NCBI GenBank assembly: GCA_910589415.1
Contig: OU342630.1
Span: 49,446,012 to 49,510,011 of the forward strand
DNA: 64,000 nucleotides
Direction of reading: 5' to 3'
From: Malachius bipustulatus
Taxonomy: Eukaryota; Arthropoda; Insecta; Coleoptera; Melyridae
Every line of letters begins with the position of its first letter. The stretch's first letter is position 1. The notes beneath the pieces were generated by a model. That model did not search any database. It was not told the DNA's origin and saw only the letters and a program-made list of their open reading frames with translations. Shown piece by piece: positions 9,762 to 19,340 of this stretch. A program made the position numbers and the translations under genes.

Positions 9762-11740
9762 AAACTACGCATCGGATCAAAACAAGTCGCCCATGAAAGT
9801 TATTCGTTTGGAAGGGGCACATCCAATGATACTAAACTTGGCCCCCTTCCACGACTGCCTAGCGGTGGGAGAGGGTAACTTTGGAATATTAAATAGGAAC
9901 CCTTATTTGTTATTTCAGACTCGGATTTTACGCCTAAAAATACGTAGGAAATTGCTCCCTCAATTCCCCCTCCCCCCCCCATGATGTTTTAAATGCATGA
10001 CAGATGGCGATTTATCAAATAAAACCAAATTTGGTATAAAAAACCGCTGAAAAATTGGTATATCGCGAGAAATACACACTACACCAGAACAATAAAAGCA
10101 GGTGTCCGCGATATTTTCGAGAATTCTAGTGAATGACGCCAAAAATGACCTCCCCCTCTCTTCTATCAAGACACGCATTGTTCTATTCCACCGCTCTTCG
10201 TACCTACATCTATTCCTTTGAAAAAAAAAATTACGTGACCGAACATTCTCTGGAAAACGCTGAGAATACAAGGCAACAGCATTGTCAACATTCCTCCTTC
10301 ATTCACCGTAAATCTGAATCATTTCAATTTTCAATTTTCTCTTCTACACTTGCAGCATGCATTTTGCAGTAGTAAGTAATAATTCTATTTATTAATAAAG
10401 TGTAGATATGCAGGCACTGAAGGTAATCAAGCAGATCGTCAAGTAATAAACGAATAAATCGGAGATTTAAATCAAGAAAATCAGAATGCCTGTCTTGCAG
10501 CGCCTTCCATTAAGAACTTAGAACAATACAAAGTCAAAGCAATAAATTTTGTCCCGGAAAACAAGATTTGGTAATCTTGTCAAGAGGGAAGTCAAAAATG
10601 TGTCGGACACCTGCTTTGATTACAGCGCCATCTGTCATGAATCTAATACCCATAAAAAATGTTACATACAAATCTTACGTATTTTCAATCGTAAATCCGA
10701 ATCTGCAATAAAAAAATAAGGATTCATATACAGGGTTATTCACGGTATACGCCACGGAAGATTATGGCCGTGTCTCTGGATTTTAGGATCTTTTAATTTT
10801 TGGAGTGGATAGAGATCCGGCAGAGGTACGTTTTAAAATTATATTCATAATGTACAGGATGTCCCAAAAGCATGAAACATATCAAAGTTATGTTTTTTTA
10901 AATGGAATGCTCCTATGTTATTGCATTTTTAGATTGTCAGAGAAGAAAAAATAAGATTGACTTTTACAGTTGGTGTTTAAATTCAGAAGTTTTTGAGTTA
11001 TAAACAAGTGAAAATCGTCATTTTTCAAGTTCAAGGCCCTGTACAACGAAAACGGTTCAAGATAGAGAAAAACGGCTTACATGTCCCTATTTTAACTTTT
11101 CATGTACTATCCTATGGTGTAGAAACATTTGTACTTTCTTTGATTTTTTTATTTGGCGACGCGTGGAGAAATCTCAGAATTTTTCAAATTTTTTATCACC
11201 CTGTATAAACATTTCATCTACATCATAGGATAGTACATGAAAAGTTAAAATAGGGACATGTAAGCCGTTTTTCTCTATCTTTAGCCGTTTTTGTTGTACA
11301 GGGCATTGAACTTCAAAAATGACGATTTTCACTTGTTTATAACTCAAAAACTTCTGAATTTAAACACCAGCTGTAAAAGCCAATCTTATTTTTTCTTCTC
11401 AGACAATCTAAAAATGCAATAACATAGGAGCATTCTATTTAAAAAAACATAACTTTGATATGTTTCATGCTTTTGGGACACCTGTACATTATGAATATAA
11501 TTTTAAAACGTAGCTCTGCCGGATCTCTATCCACTCCAAAAATAAAAAGATCCTAAAATCCAGAGACACGGCCATAATCTTCCGTGGCGTATACCGTGAA
11601 TAACCCTGTGTATATGATTCCAAAATTACTCCCTGCCACCCCTTGACAGTGAGGGTAGGGGGGTCTAGTTTAGTATCATTGAATGTGCCCCTTTCAGACG
11701 AACAAATTTCATGGACGACTTGTTTTGATCCGATTCATAG
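9762..11740. mobile_element. large foldback (palindromic) transposable element
   Basis: Outer arms CGGATCAAAACAAGTCG...AAGGGGCACAT (left, about 9774-9845) and their complement (right, about 11650-11737) match closely. The palindrome continues between 10722-11130 and 11215-11612 (CAGGGTTATTCACGGTATAC and its complement), leaving a loop of about 85 bp. The left arm is about 830 bp longer than the right because an insertion occupies about 9895-10715. No transposase is encoded. Exact ends and target duplication are uncertain; AATAT-like sequence occurs at both edges. Confidence 0.75.
9990..10650. mobile_element. second palindromic insertion in the left arm
   Basis: CATGACAGATGGCG at about 9996 and its complement at about 10628, plus AAGCAGGTGTCCG and its complement, define inverted ends about 650 bp apart. 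This segment has no counterpart in the right arm of the surrounding foldback, so it is best read as a nested MITE-like insertion. Its boundaries are approximate. Confidence 0.55.
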
Positions 11741-11899
11741 TTTTGAATATTAATATTGAACCGATCAGCCGGTATAACAATGCTATTATACCATGGGAGC
11801 TGTAATAATGAAATCACCTATCCCTTTTCGCTAAACAAGTTCCAGTCATGTTTTGTAAACCCATTTCTTGATTGCTTGTTCCTGGTTGTTACAGATAGG

Positions 11900-12071
11900 A
11901 TGATCCTGATATGGACCACGGTAGTGGTGCATCTGGTACAGGGCTACACGCTGCAATCTAGCAGCTGCGGCTTCAACTCCATGTGCACTTGCTCCCCCGA
12001 CCAACACGACATCAGCGCTGGGAGTATCCATACCGTTAGCTGTCTTTCCGTGCCGTTCTACAAGTTTCCAA
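11900..12071 (+). CDS. chaoptin-like leucine-rich-repeat protein, first coding exon
   Basis: A predicted exon starts after the acceptor TTGTTACAG (to 11894) and ends at the strong donor CCAA|GTAAGT (GT at 12072). From ATG 11900 it encodes 57 residues and exits in phase 1. Residues 1-15 (MILIWTTVVVHLVQG) form a short signal peptide. Residues 23-57 carry CGFNSMCTCSPDQ, then TVSCLSVPFYKFP. The pattern C-x3-N-x-M-C-T-C-S followed by V-x-C-x2-V-P-F is the N-terminal cap of chaoptin-type LRR cell-surface adhesion proteins. The acceptor upstream of the ATG implies at least one 5' non-coding exon. No LRR exon is visible further along the + strand, so the next intron would extend beyond the window, or the exon is orphaned. 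Family resemblance is from memory of the cap pattern; a paralogue such as an artichoke-like protein is possible. Confidence 0.62.
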
Positions 12072-12784
12072 GTAAGTAACGATTTATTTTCTGCTCATTT
12101 AATTTACTTTTTTACATTTTTTGTTTATTTCTGGTCTATTATAACACTTTTCGCTTCATATGGTTCCTATGTTATATTATTGCCCTTTTTTTACAAATTA
12201 TTAAGTCAAAATAAAATCCAAGTAAACCAGAAAGAGCTTTTAAATAAAGTATCACTTTCCCTATTTTGCCTTTTAAAATTTTAAGTGGTTGTGGCCACAG
12301 CGCGAAGAAGTAAAGTGATTTTGGAGGGAGGAGTTCCGAACGTTTCTTGCTAATTATTCTCTGACTATGCAAAAATGTATCTGTTTCTTTTTCAATAGTC
12401 CACCTTTGTACGTATCTATAGTCGACAACTTTTTGTTCGATGACATATTTGTGTTTTTCTGGGCATCCCCTGAAATGGCTGTTGTTCGTGTTTGCCGGCA
12501 AAATTTATTCATTATATCTTCTTCTTAGAATATTCTTGAATAAATATTATTTTGTTTTGACGTATCGAGATATACTTTCACTTCTTATCTAGTGATTAGT
12601 CATTTTTTTTCGACGTCCGTGCTTTCACACACTTAGCCTGTAACCTAGAAATTCCAGCGGTCTAGTTTGTTTGCTATACAATATCATGCGGAAGTATATC
12701 TATTAACCTGCTACCATAATATTAGTAATTTAAATGTTACCCTGCTAAGCGTAAGAGTAAAGGTGTTAAGCTTGTTTATCGCGG
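12072..12784. other. start of presumed intron after the LRR-cap exon
   Basis: AT-rich sequence after the GTAAGT donor. I see no further LRR coding sequence or other gene. Confidence 0.4.
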
Positions 12785-13262
12785 TGATTTGTTGCATCTT
12801 TGTTCACCAAACCAAAGATGCATATATCAGCATTGGTTCATCAGCATATTTCCCATAAGTTCGTCGGACCATCATGAATGCGGTCTTCGCTTTCTTCTTA
12901 ATTATGTCTATCTGCTGGTCCCAGACGAGTTTTCAGTCCAAGATTACTCCAAGATATTTTACCTTTCCGGATATTTGTACGTTTCTCTCCCGCAGTTTTA
13001 GTGGTCCCATGTCCTCAGATTTCCTTCTGTTGGTGAACGTTACAATGATCGATTTTGGAGGGACTTATATTTAATATCTCTTCATCTGTCTATTTGGTTT
13101 CGACATTTAGGGCTCTTTGCATACACGGCCCTATTGTGTCTTTGATCTTACCTCTAATTAGTATTACAAGGTCATCGGCATATTCTATATGGTTTTGATT
13201 CTCTCTTGGTCCAATATGAAGGGCGATAGTCTACCTCACTGTGGGCTCCCTTTCGCCACCTC
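12785..13262 (-). pseudogene. LOA/I-like reverse transcriptase fragment
   Basis: Read on the minus strand across frames, the segment gives EYADDLVILIRGKIKDT, then MQRALNVETK, DEEILNISPSK, LREKT-like and SGKVKYLGVILD-like strings, and a final AFMMVRRTYGK. This order (YADD, a helix starting QRALN, N-P-S-K, then V-K-Y-L-G-V-I-L-D) is typical of RT fingers/palm to thumb in insect LOA/Lian-like LINEs. A degraded GCPQGG-like motif lies near 13250. Several frameshifts and stops prevent any long frame. It is a dead fragment with no visible tail. The same broad group includes the RNase H-bearing fragment at 14912-15762, so both may come from one family. Confidence 0.65.
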
Positions 13263-14316
13263 ATAAAAATAAATAAAAAAAGCATACCTACCATTATTTT
13301 ACTAAAAAAAAAAACAGTTCCCAAACGTCAACGTAACAAATGCACTTGTTATGAAAATTAATAATATTGTGCTCCGCAATCGAGCGGCGATACAAGTGTG
13401 GCAAAATACTTTATAACAAATAAATAGGTGTCATATATGTATAAATAATTCCAAATCCCAATGAAAAGGGAATAATAAATTATGCAAACCTATCAATAAA
13501 TTCATGTGTAAATAATTGGAATGAATTTATTTGATTTTGTTCGGTTATGAAAATATCAAATAGCTGCCAACAGGCAGATATCGCCATTTCGACCGGCATA
13601 ATAATTAGCATCGGTTTATTCGATTTAGGTATAACAATAGCTATATTTTAGCTGGGATTTATCGTTATTAAAAATCGGAGAAAAAAAATTAAATGTGCTA
13701 TTAAGGAAAAGTAAACTAACAATCTGCTTCTTAGGGAACCAAATCGGATCGAGCTTCATTATTTCGTCGAGTCAATTTGTGCGTACTCTTGTGTACGTTA
13801 CATTTCTAATCCCTTAAAAAATACTTCCTTCTCAATTAATAACAATAATTACTGGCCGATAGTATATCAGTAGTTGGTACGATGGTTTATTATTACGATA
13901 ATAATTAACCGTAAAGTAGCCCGAAGTAAACCAAGAAAACTAAATAAAAATATGAAACGCGAATGTCTCGTTAAGGTAATGATTTCTTTAAGTTTTGAAC
14001 AGTTGCATCTTTTTTGTAGTTTTTACTCGGTAATGCATTTCAGACTGCACTAAGAAAAGTTTTGTTATAAGACCAAGAAGTATAATAAAAGGATTCGCGT
14101 TTATGACAAACGGATAGAGAAGAGTCTTTTCAGTTTTCTCAGACTATTCACAATTTCTTTTTATTTTCGTAATATTTAATATTTATCGCCCCGTGGCATA
14201 GTGGATGCTGGCAAACAGCTGCCATAGAAATTTCATTTCATAAATCCTCTGCTATATCAGTTGATAACCGATACACGAATCTTTAAACGTCAGAAAAAAA
14301 TCTTATAATTTATTAA
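13263..14316. other. spacer, no gene seen
   Basis: AT-rich sequence with no recognisable element. The region just before 14317 could contain decayed 5' parts of the LINE that follows. Confidence 0.4.
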
Positions 14317-14526
14317 GATCTCAGAAACAAAACGACTGTCTCCAGTAGTGCTTTCCGCGACGTTATTATCACTGATGACAAGACATTCGCTGAGTTGCGG
14401 ACCTTGAGCCGGCTGAGGGAGGAGCTTAAGAGAAGATCCACTAGTGGTGAGGAAGGACTCACTATCAGATATGTAAAAGGACTAAAAAGTAAGCCAACCA
14501 TTACCAGCTCAGCTTCAAAAAACTAA
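14317..14526 (+). pseudogene. C-terminal part of LINE ORF1
   Basis: The open frame encodes about 69 residues ending at TAA 14524-14526. It includes FRDVIITDDKTFAELRTLSR and LREELKRRSTSGEEGL, then a basic tail KGLKSKPTITSSASKN. The arrangement (a short beta strand, an acidic turn, then a long basic helix with L-R-x-E-L-K-R-R) is the usual C-terminal domain of L1-like ORF1 RNA-binding proteins in CR1-type LINEs. The N-terminal part is missing or unrecognisable upstream of 14317. The last codons read TCA AAA AAC TAA, forming a -1 slippery heptamer against the stop, with ORF2 in the -1 frame. Scored as pseudogene because the element is incomplete. Confidence 0.65.
14517..14523 (+). promoter_or_regulatory. 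putative -1 ribosomal frameshift site (A AAA AAC)
   Basis: The heptamer is in the ORF1 frame as X XXY YYZ and is followed at once by TAA TAA. Slipping back one base reads CTA ATA AAC AAA TTC..., which is the ORF2 frame and stays open into the endonuclease. A AAA AAC is an established efficient -1 slippery sequence in eukaryotic retroelements. No downstream structure was computed. Confidence 0.55.
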
Positions 14527-14911
14527 TAAACAAATTCGCGGTCTGGCCTCTTCTATACACTAATACCTGCTCTCTGCTCTCCAAGTTCAATGAGTTGCTC
14601 TGTTACGTTAGACTTCACAGGCCCAGAATCGTCGCCGTCGCTGAGACGTGGCTGAGGAGTTCGATTTCAGACAGCCTATGCGAGCTCCCCAATTATCATC
14701 TTTACAGGTCTGACAGTCCAAACGACAGGGGTTACGGTGGTGTCTGTTTGTTCGTGCACAGCGATCTACTGAGCACTTTTAAGATCGCAGATTTTACTCT
14801 TAATCTTCCCCTTATTAATACTTTATTTTTATCCTTCAAATCGGCACAACTTTCGTTCACTGTCGGCTGTATATACAGGTCGCGGGCTTCGGGCAGCGAC
14901 CCAGAACTCTT

Positions 14912-15762
14912 TTTTTTTTTTTTTGAAAAAGGAGGGTAAATCCATTATGGATACCCATGCATTGGGTTATGTGGGAGTCCCACCCACTAAAACCCCCTCC
15001 TTTCGAGGGCCGTCTTGGTCACCGGAAGCACCTCAGCCTCATGGGCTTATTGTGCACCCCCTTTTGCTTCATGACACCCATTCCATCAGTCTGGTTCCCT
15101 GAACTAACTTGTGCAGCCCCGTTACTGAATGAGTTTCATATTCTTCCGGACGCATTTTTTGTTGTCCGTATATCTCCTGTCTTCTGCGGTCCAGAGCCTC
15201 GCATTCACACAGTACATGTTTTGCTGTCTCCTGGGCCCTATTGCATTCTCGGCAACTTAGGTCTCCATTGAACAGTCCTATTTTATTTAAGTGTTCTTTT
15301 AGGGCAATATGTCCCGTTAGTAATCCCACTGTAATGCGTAACTGATTCCTGCTAAGTAATAGTAGTTCTTCAGTTGTCTTTTTTATGGGTCCTTTGATAA
15401 AGGCTTTCCCATGTTGGTTTTTGGTCCTTTTGTCCCAATATATTTTGTGTTTTTCTTTGACCCATATATTAACCTGACCCCGTGCTGTACTTTTTGGTAC
15501 TCCCAGGGCAGGTTCTGGGCCAATGTATTTAGCCGAGGATCCTCTTCTTGCTAGCTCGTCGGCTTTTTCATTGCCTGTGATTCCTCTATGTCCTGGCACC
15601 CACATCAAGGTTATCTTATTGCGTTCTGCCAGGGTTTCGAGATTCTCACGGCATTCCCACAGTAGTCTGGACGTTATCTTGGGGCTTTCTATAGCCCTCA
15701 GAACCGCCTGACTATCTGTTAATATATTGATCCGCCTATTTTTGTAGGCCCTCTTAATGTTT
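14912..15762 (-). mobile_element. 5'-truncated I/LOA-type LINE inserted in the CR1-like LINE
   Basis: The minus-strand 3' end is a 13-15 base poly(A) (plus-strand T run 14910-14924) and the 5' truncation is at about 15762. The 6-bp target duplication ACTCTT is at 14906-14911 and 15763-15768. It encodes an RNase H C-terminal region. Because excision restores the host ORF2 frame, the boundaries are well supported. Confidence 0.85.
15069..15761 (-). CDS. LINE ORF2 C-terminus: RNase H + CCHC-like domain (partial)
   Basis: The frame is open from the truncation point (15761) to the stop at 15071-15069, about 230 residues. RNase H motifs are seen in order: ILTDSQAVLRAI (catalytic D), then MWVPGHRGITGNEKADELAR (the H and final D of the active site). 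Near the end comes CRECNRAQETAKHVLCECEAL, the C-terminal cysteine/histidine motif typical of I, LOA and R1-group LINE proteins. RNase H in intact relatives removes the RNA strand after reverse transcription. RT and endonuclease are lost to 5' truncation, so the fragment is not autonomous. The frame has no stop, suggesting a relatively recent insertion compared with its CR1-like host. Which of I, LOA or R1 cannot be settled here. Confidence 0.8.
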   Translation of the reverse strand, partial: NIKRAYKNRRINILTDSQAVLRAIESPKITSRLLWECRENLETLAERNKITLMWVPGHRGITGNEKADELARRGSSAKYIGPEPALGVPKSTARGQVNIWVKEKHKIYWDKRTKNQHGKAFIKGPIKKTTEELLLLSRNQLRITVGLLTGHIALKEHLNKIGLFNGDLSCRECNRAQETAKHVLCECEALDRRRQEIYGQQKMRPEEYETHSVTGLHKLVQGTRLMEWVS

Positions 15763-18356
15763 ACTCTTACTCTTACTCCAACTTCAACATCTAGCCAAGC
15801 ACCAAAAAAATTTAGTCATTACTGGCGACTTTAATTTGCCCGATCTTAGCTGGCCCTTGTCTGTCGCACCCGCCGGCAATAGTTTCCCCTCACAATTTGC
15901 TCGGATGTTGTTTGATTGCGGTTTAAATCAGCTCGTTAACGAGCACACCCGTTACCGATCGGGACAGGAATCGTCTACTTTGGACCTATTATTATGTAAT
16001 GATCCCGAACTGATCCAAACCTCTCCTACGACCCCCCCCCCTCTAGGCAAATCTGACCATGTATGCTTGTTGGTAATTATACAACTCTCTCTCACTGTTT
16101 CACCGAGACATGTGTCCAAGTCCATTAAGATTATTAATTATGAGGGTCTGAGGGAATCTCTCTCAATAGTGAAATGGAACGAGTGTTTGAACGGTGATAC
16201 TGTGGATTCAATGTGGTCTTCTTTTGTTGGAATCCTTGAGCAGCTAAGATCGAAACACACGACCTACAAGACGGTTAAGATGAGCCCAAGTAAGCCCTGG
16301 ATTCCTTCAGTCCTTATGTCGCGCATACGAAAAAAAGGGCACTCTGGCAGAGATTCAAGAGAACAGATTATCGCGACCACAGACGTTATTCCAACTTACT
16401 TTCAACTGATATTCAGGAGACCAAGCGGGTCTACGAGGAAAACAAATTCAAACTCCAGCCTTAGATTTTATAAACACGTTCGCTCTACGCTCGGCTCTAG
16501 GGTGTCATTGCCTCTCTTGAGGAAGCCCTCAGGAGAGCTGACTGATTCGTATCTTGAATCGGCGGAGATATTGGCGGACAAATTTTGTTCCGTATTTTCC
16601 CTTGAGCCATCTGGTTCCTGCCCGACTATTAATGCTCCAAGAAAGCCACTACTCCTTTCGGATATTACGGTTTCAGTGGACGAAATTGAATCACTAATCT
16701 CCAGGCTGCCTGTTAACTCATCTCCCGGAGATGACGGAATAACCACTCTCATTCTTAAGAAGTGCTCCACTTCTATTTCGGCTCCCCTGTGTTCCGTGTT
16801 TCAGAAATCCTTTAATGATGGCAGGATCCCGACTCCGTGGCGACATTCTATAGTAACCCCAATATTCAAGAAGGGCGACAAGGGAGACCCTGGCAATTAA
16901 GGGCCAATTAGCCTTGTCTCCGTAGTAGCCAAGCTGGCTGAAAGGGTTTTCGTATCCAGACTTCTTTCAATTGTTACTGACAACAACTTGATATCTTCCG
17001 AGCAACATGGTTTCATGCCTGGTCGATCGGTTCTTACCAACCTGATGACATGCGTGAACGACTGGACTCGTGCCATCGATGACAGGCAACCCGTCGATGT
17101 CCTATACCTAGACTTTTCAAAAGCCTTCGATAGGGTGCCAGTGCGTAGGCTTATTCACAAGCTGGACCATTTCGGTGTGCACGGTTTATCACTGAAATGA
17201 CTGGAGGATGTCTTAACATCCAGAACTTTTTCTGTAAGGGTTGGATCTGATCTTTCCTCCATCAGACAGTCGGTTAGCGGGGTTCCGCAGGGCTCTGTCC
17301 GGGGACCAATTCTCTTTATTTTGTATATTTCTGACCTGTCAACCTCTATTAGGTCTAAACATGCTTTTTTTGCAGATGATTTGAAGTTGTACGGCAATCC
17401 TCTTTCGGACACGCAAATTATTGTTAATGATTTGACTGTGATCTCCGACTGGTATCGCAAATGGCTTCTGCCTCTGAACCTCCAGAAATGCTGCGTGCTG
17501 CATATTGGACCTGACAATCCTCTAAGCGACTACACAGTCAGTGGCCGTTTATTCATCAGTGTTACTGTTCATAACGATCTCGGTCTCCTGGTGTCTAACA
17601 ATCTGTCCTGGTCTCAACATATTTTATCCGTTTCCCGAAGATGTAACAGACTGCTTTATTTGATGGGCGAAGCGTTCCACGGCTGCTCCCCCAAAACTTT
17701 TATTACCCTTTATAAAACATATGTTCGACCCATCTTGGAGCACGCCGGCTAGTTATGGTATCCCCAACTTGTCAGGGACGGGGAATTGCTGGAGTCAACT
17801 CAGAGACTGGCTACTAGAATTCCTTTTGGATACATACGTCCTGGCTACCCCGAACGTCTGGCGATCCTGGGTCTTCCTTCTTTTGCTGACCGGAGGACTC
17901 GTGAAGATCTAATTACGACTTTCAGGGCGATTCGCGGACTCTTCGGTGTTGACCTCTCGTTTATGTTCCCCCTCAGCGAAACGGGGCTTCGGAGGCATCA
18001 ATTTTAGCTTGCTAAGGAGAGTTTTAGATCCCGACTCAGACAAGAATTCTTGCCAAACCGAGTTTTTGAAATTTGGAATCGACTACCTCCGGAGGTTGTC
18101 GGCGCTCCAAGCGTCGGTGCCTTTAAGCGTCGCTTGGACGACTTTGGCCTATCATCTGGATAGGAGCTGTGTTGCGTAGTTGGCTGCCTTCGGTTAGATT
18201 GGGTAATTCATGTTCAACTTGACTCTTTCCCTCTTTTTTGCTCTGTATATTTTTGTGCATTTTACTTGTGTGAAAAAACATTGTTAGGTATATGTGGTAT
18301 TTTCTTTTGTTTTTCATTGAGTCACATAGAATTGTTTCTTGACTCTTTTCAAATTG

Positions 18357-18386
18357 TAATAATAATAATAATAATAAATAAATAAT
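18357..18386 (+). repeat. TAA microsatellite tail of the CR1-like LINE
   Basis: TAA/TAAA tandem units end the 3' UTR of the LINE. Such short tandem tails replace poly(A) in CR1-type elements. Confidence 0.8.
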
Positions 18387-18390
18387 CTGA

Positions 18391-18762
18391 TAAGTAACGG
18401 TTTTTCATCTTTCACCCAAATTTAAAAACTATGCGAGTGCTTTTTCATTAAAAAAAACTCCAATTATAACAGCAATGAATTGACCATAATCACTTTTAAA
18501 CTTTAGACAATCAAATCTGCATGACTGAAAAAAATCTGAAGCTACCAAAAGCGCTGTTAAAATACCTTCTGAAAATTTGTTGTTAAGAACCTCATCCTCG
18601 TACACAAAAAAGTGGAAAAGATTCTTTATCCTGTCTTGGTTTGTTGTTATAAAGGAGCCCCGTGAGTCGATCTCGCTGATATTTGAAACAATAACAGTCC
18701 CACATTTTTTTGCTGAAGTGGTCTATAGTTATAAAAAAAAAAATTATGAGATCGTATCATAC
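18391..18762. other. spacer, no gene seen
   Basis: AT-rich sequence with no recognisable feature between the LINE tail and the minus-strand open segment. Confidence 0.4.
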
Positions 18763-18992
18763 CTACGAGTTAATTGAAACTCGGGTTGTGCTCCTTCGTA
18801 TTGAAGGCAGGCAAAAACCAGTCGCAATAAATAATTCGCCATTTAGATTCCTGCTTATAAAATGATACAGTTGGTAGTAGTGATACTGGTGATTATTCGT
18901 TCTTTCAAACTCCCTGGACCACAGTTTCATTCCGCGAGCAATTTCACGTGCGCTTAATCCGGTTAATAATCCGTTTTCAAGAACTGTAATTC
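18763..18992 (-). CDS. unrecognised exon-like open segment
   Basis: On the minus strand an acceptor TATACTTCCACCATAG (AG at 18994-18993) is followed by 75 open codons to TAG 18765-18763. The product includes VLENGLLTGLSAREIARG and MKLWSREFERTNN. The first 40 residues have the look of coding sequence, with a helix-turn-helix-like G-L-S-A-R-E-I-A pattern; the later residues look less so. A possible weak donor (CCA|GTATCA) lies midway, so the exon may be shorter. Entering phase is 1. I do not recognise the protein and no neighbouring exon joins cleanly. It could be a host exon or the remains of a transposase. Confidence 0.28.
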
Positions 18993-19226
18993 CTATGGTG
19001 GAAGTATAGTATCCTTGGAAAGATTGCTATTTTGATCTTGATTATAGTAATGCACTTTAATTAAGAAACTAGTTCTTGTAATGTTAAAATGTTGCTATGA
19101 AACGAATTTCTAGAATCCTTGAGTTTACAAAACCTAGTAACGTTTGCTTACATTTCTTTCAAGTGATTGGCAGAAAACAATTTTTTTAAATATTTCAGCT
19201 AAGATTAACATACTTACAAGCGGTAG

Positions 19227-19340
19227 TGGCGAAATGAAGAGGAATTTCGGGTTGTTGAGCTGTTGTCCGGTGGAATTTGCGGTGATGTCGGTGATCAATT
19301 GTTTGCCGCAGTGGTGGACGAAATGTTCAGAACAAATTAA
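19227..19340 (+). CDS. unrecognised terminal-exon-like segment
   Basis: After a weak acceptor (CGGTAG, to 19226), 37 codons run to TAA 19338-19340, including NEEEFRVVELLSGGICGD and DQLFAAVVDEMFRTN. First codon positions are strongly G-rich (GAA, GAG, GTT, GGT, GAT, GCC, GTG), a coding-like bias. The opposite strand is also open over this stretch and meets a perfect GTAAGTATG donor (its GT at 19211-19210), so strand is ambiguous; I favour plus for codon composition. No poly(A) signal is visible soon after the stop. I do not recognise the product. A decayed element or chance frame is possible. Confidence 0.28.
   Translation, partial: WRNEEEFRVVELLSGGICGDVGDQLFAAVVDEMFRTN

Larger units (their letters stand above)
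14523..18179 (+). pseudogene. CR1-like ORF2 (endonuclease + RT), interrupted
   Basis: Endonuclease residues are visible: VAVAETWL (14633 on) before the insertion, and VITGDFNLPDLSW (about 15817-15855) after it. Removing 14912-15768 (the insert plus one duplication copy) restores the frame exactly across the GAA CTC TTA junction. RT follows: GFMPGRSVLTNL, DVLYLDFSKAFDRV, SGVPQGSVRGPILF and the catalytic FFADDLKLYG (about 17370). The thumb and C-terminal region run to about 18179. In-frame stops occur at 16898 (TAA for the Y of GNYRPISL), 17198 (TGA for W), 17750 (TAG) and 18004 (TAG), with the frame otherwise kept. So decay is mainly by point mutation. No AUG precedes the endonuclease; translation would need frameshifting from ORF1 or a non-AUG start. 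It nicks the target and copies element RNA in intact relatives. Confidence 0.85.
14317..18390 (+). mobile_element. CR1-like LINE, 5'-truncated, split by another LINE
   Basis: A plus-strand element carries the end of ORF1, ORF2 with endonuclease and RT, a 3' UTR and a TAA tandem tail (18357-18386). A minus-strand LINE is inserted at 14912-15762. FADD in the RT core and the ORF2 opening LYTNTCSLLSKFNEL point to the CR1/Jockey group. Confidence 0.85.

Noticed and set aside
11756..11899. Upstream extension of the LRR-cap frame from the ATG at 11756
   Set aside because: A good splice acceptor ends at 11894, and the signal peptide begins cleanly at ATG 11900. The upstream residues would put polar sequence before the signal peptide.
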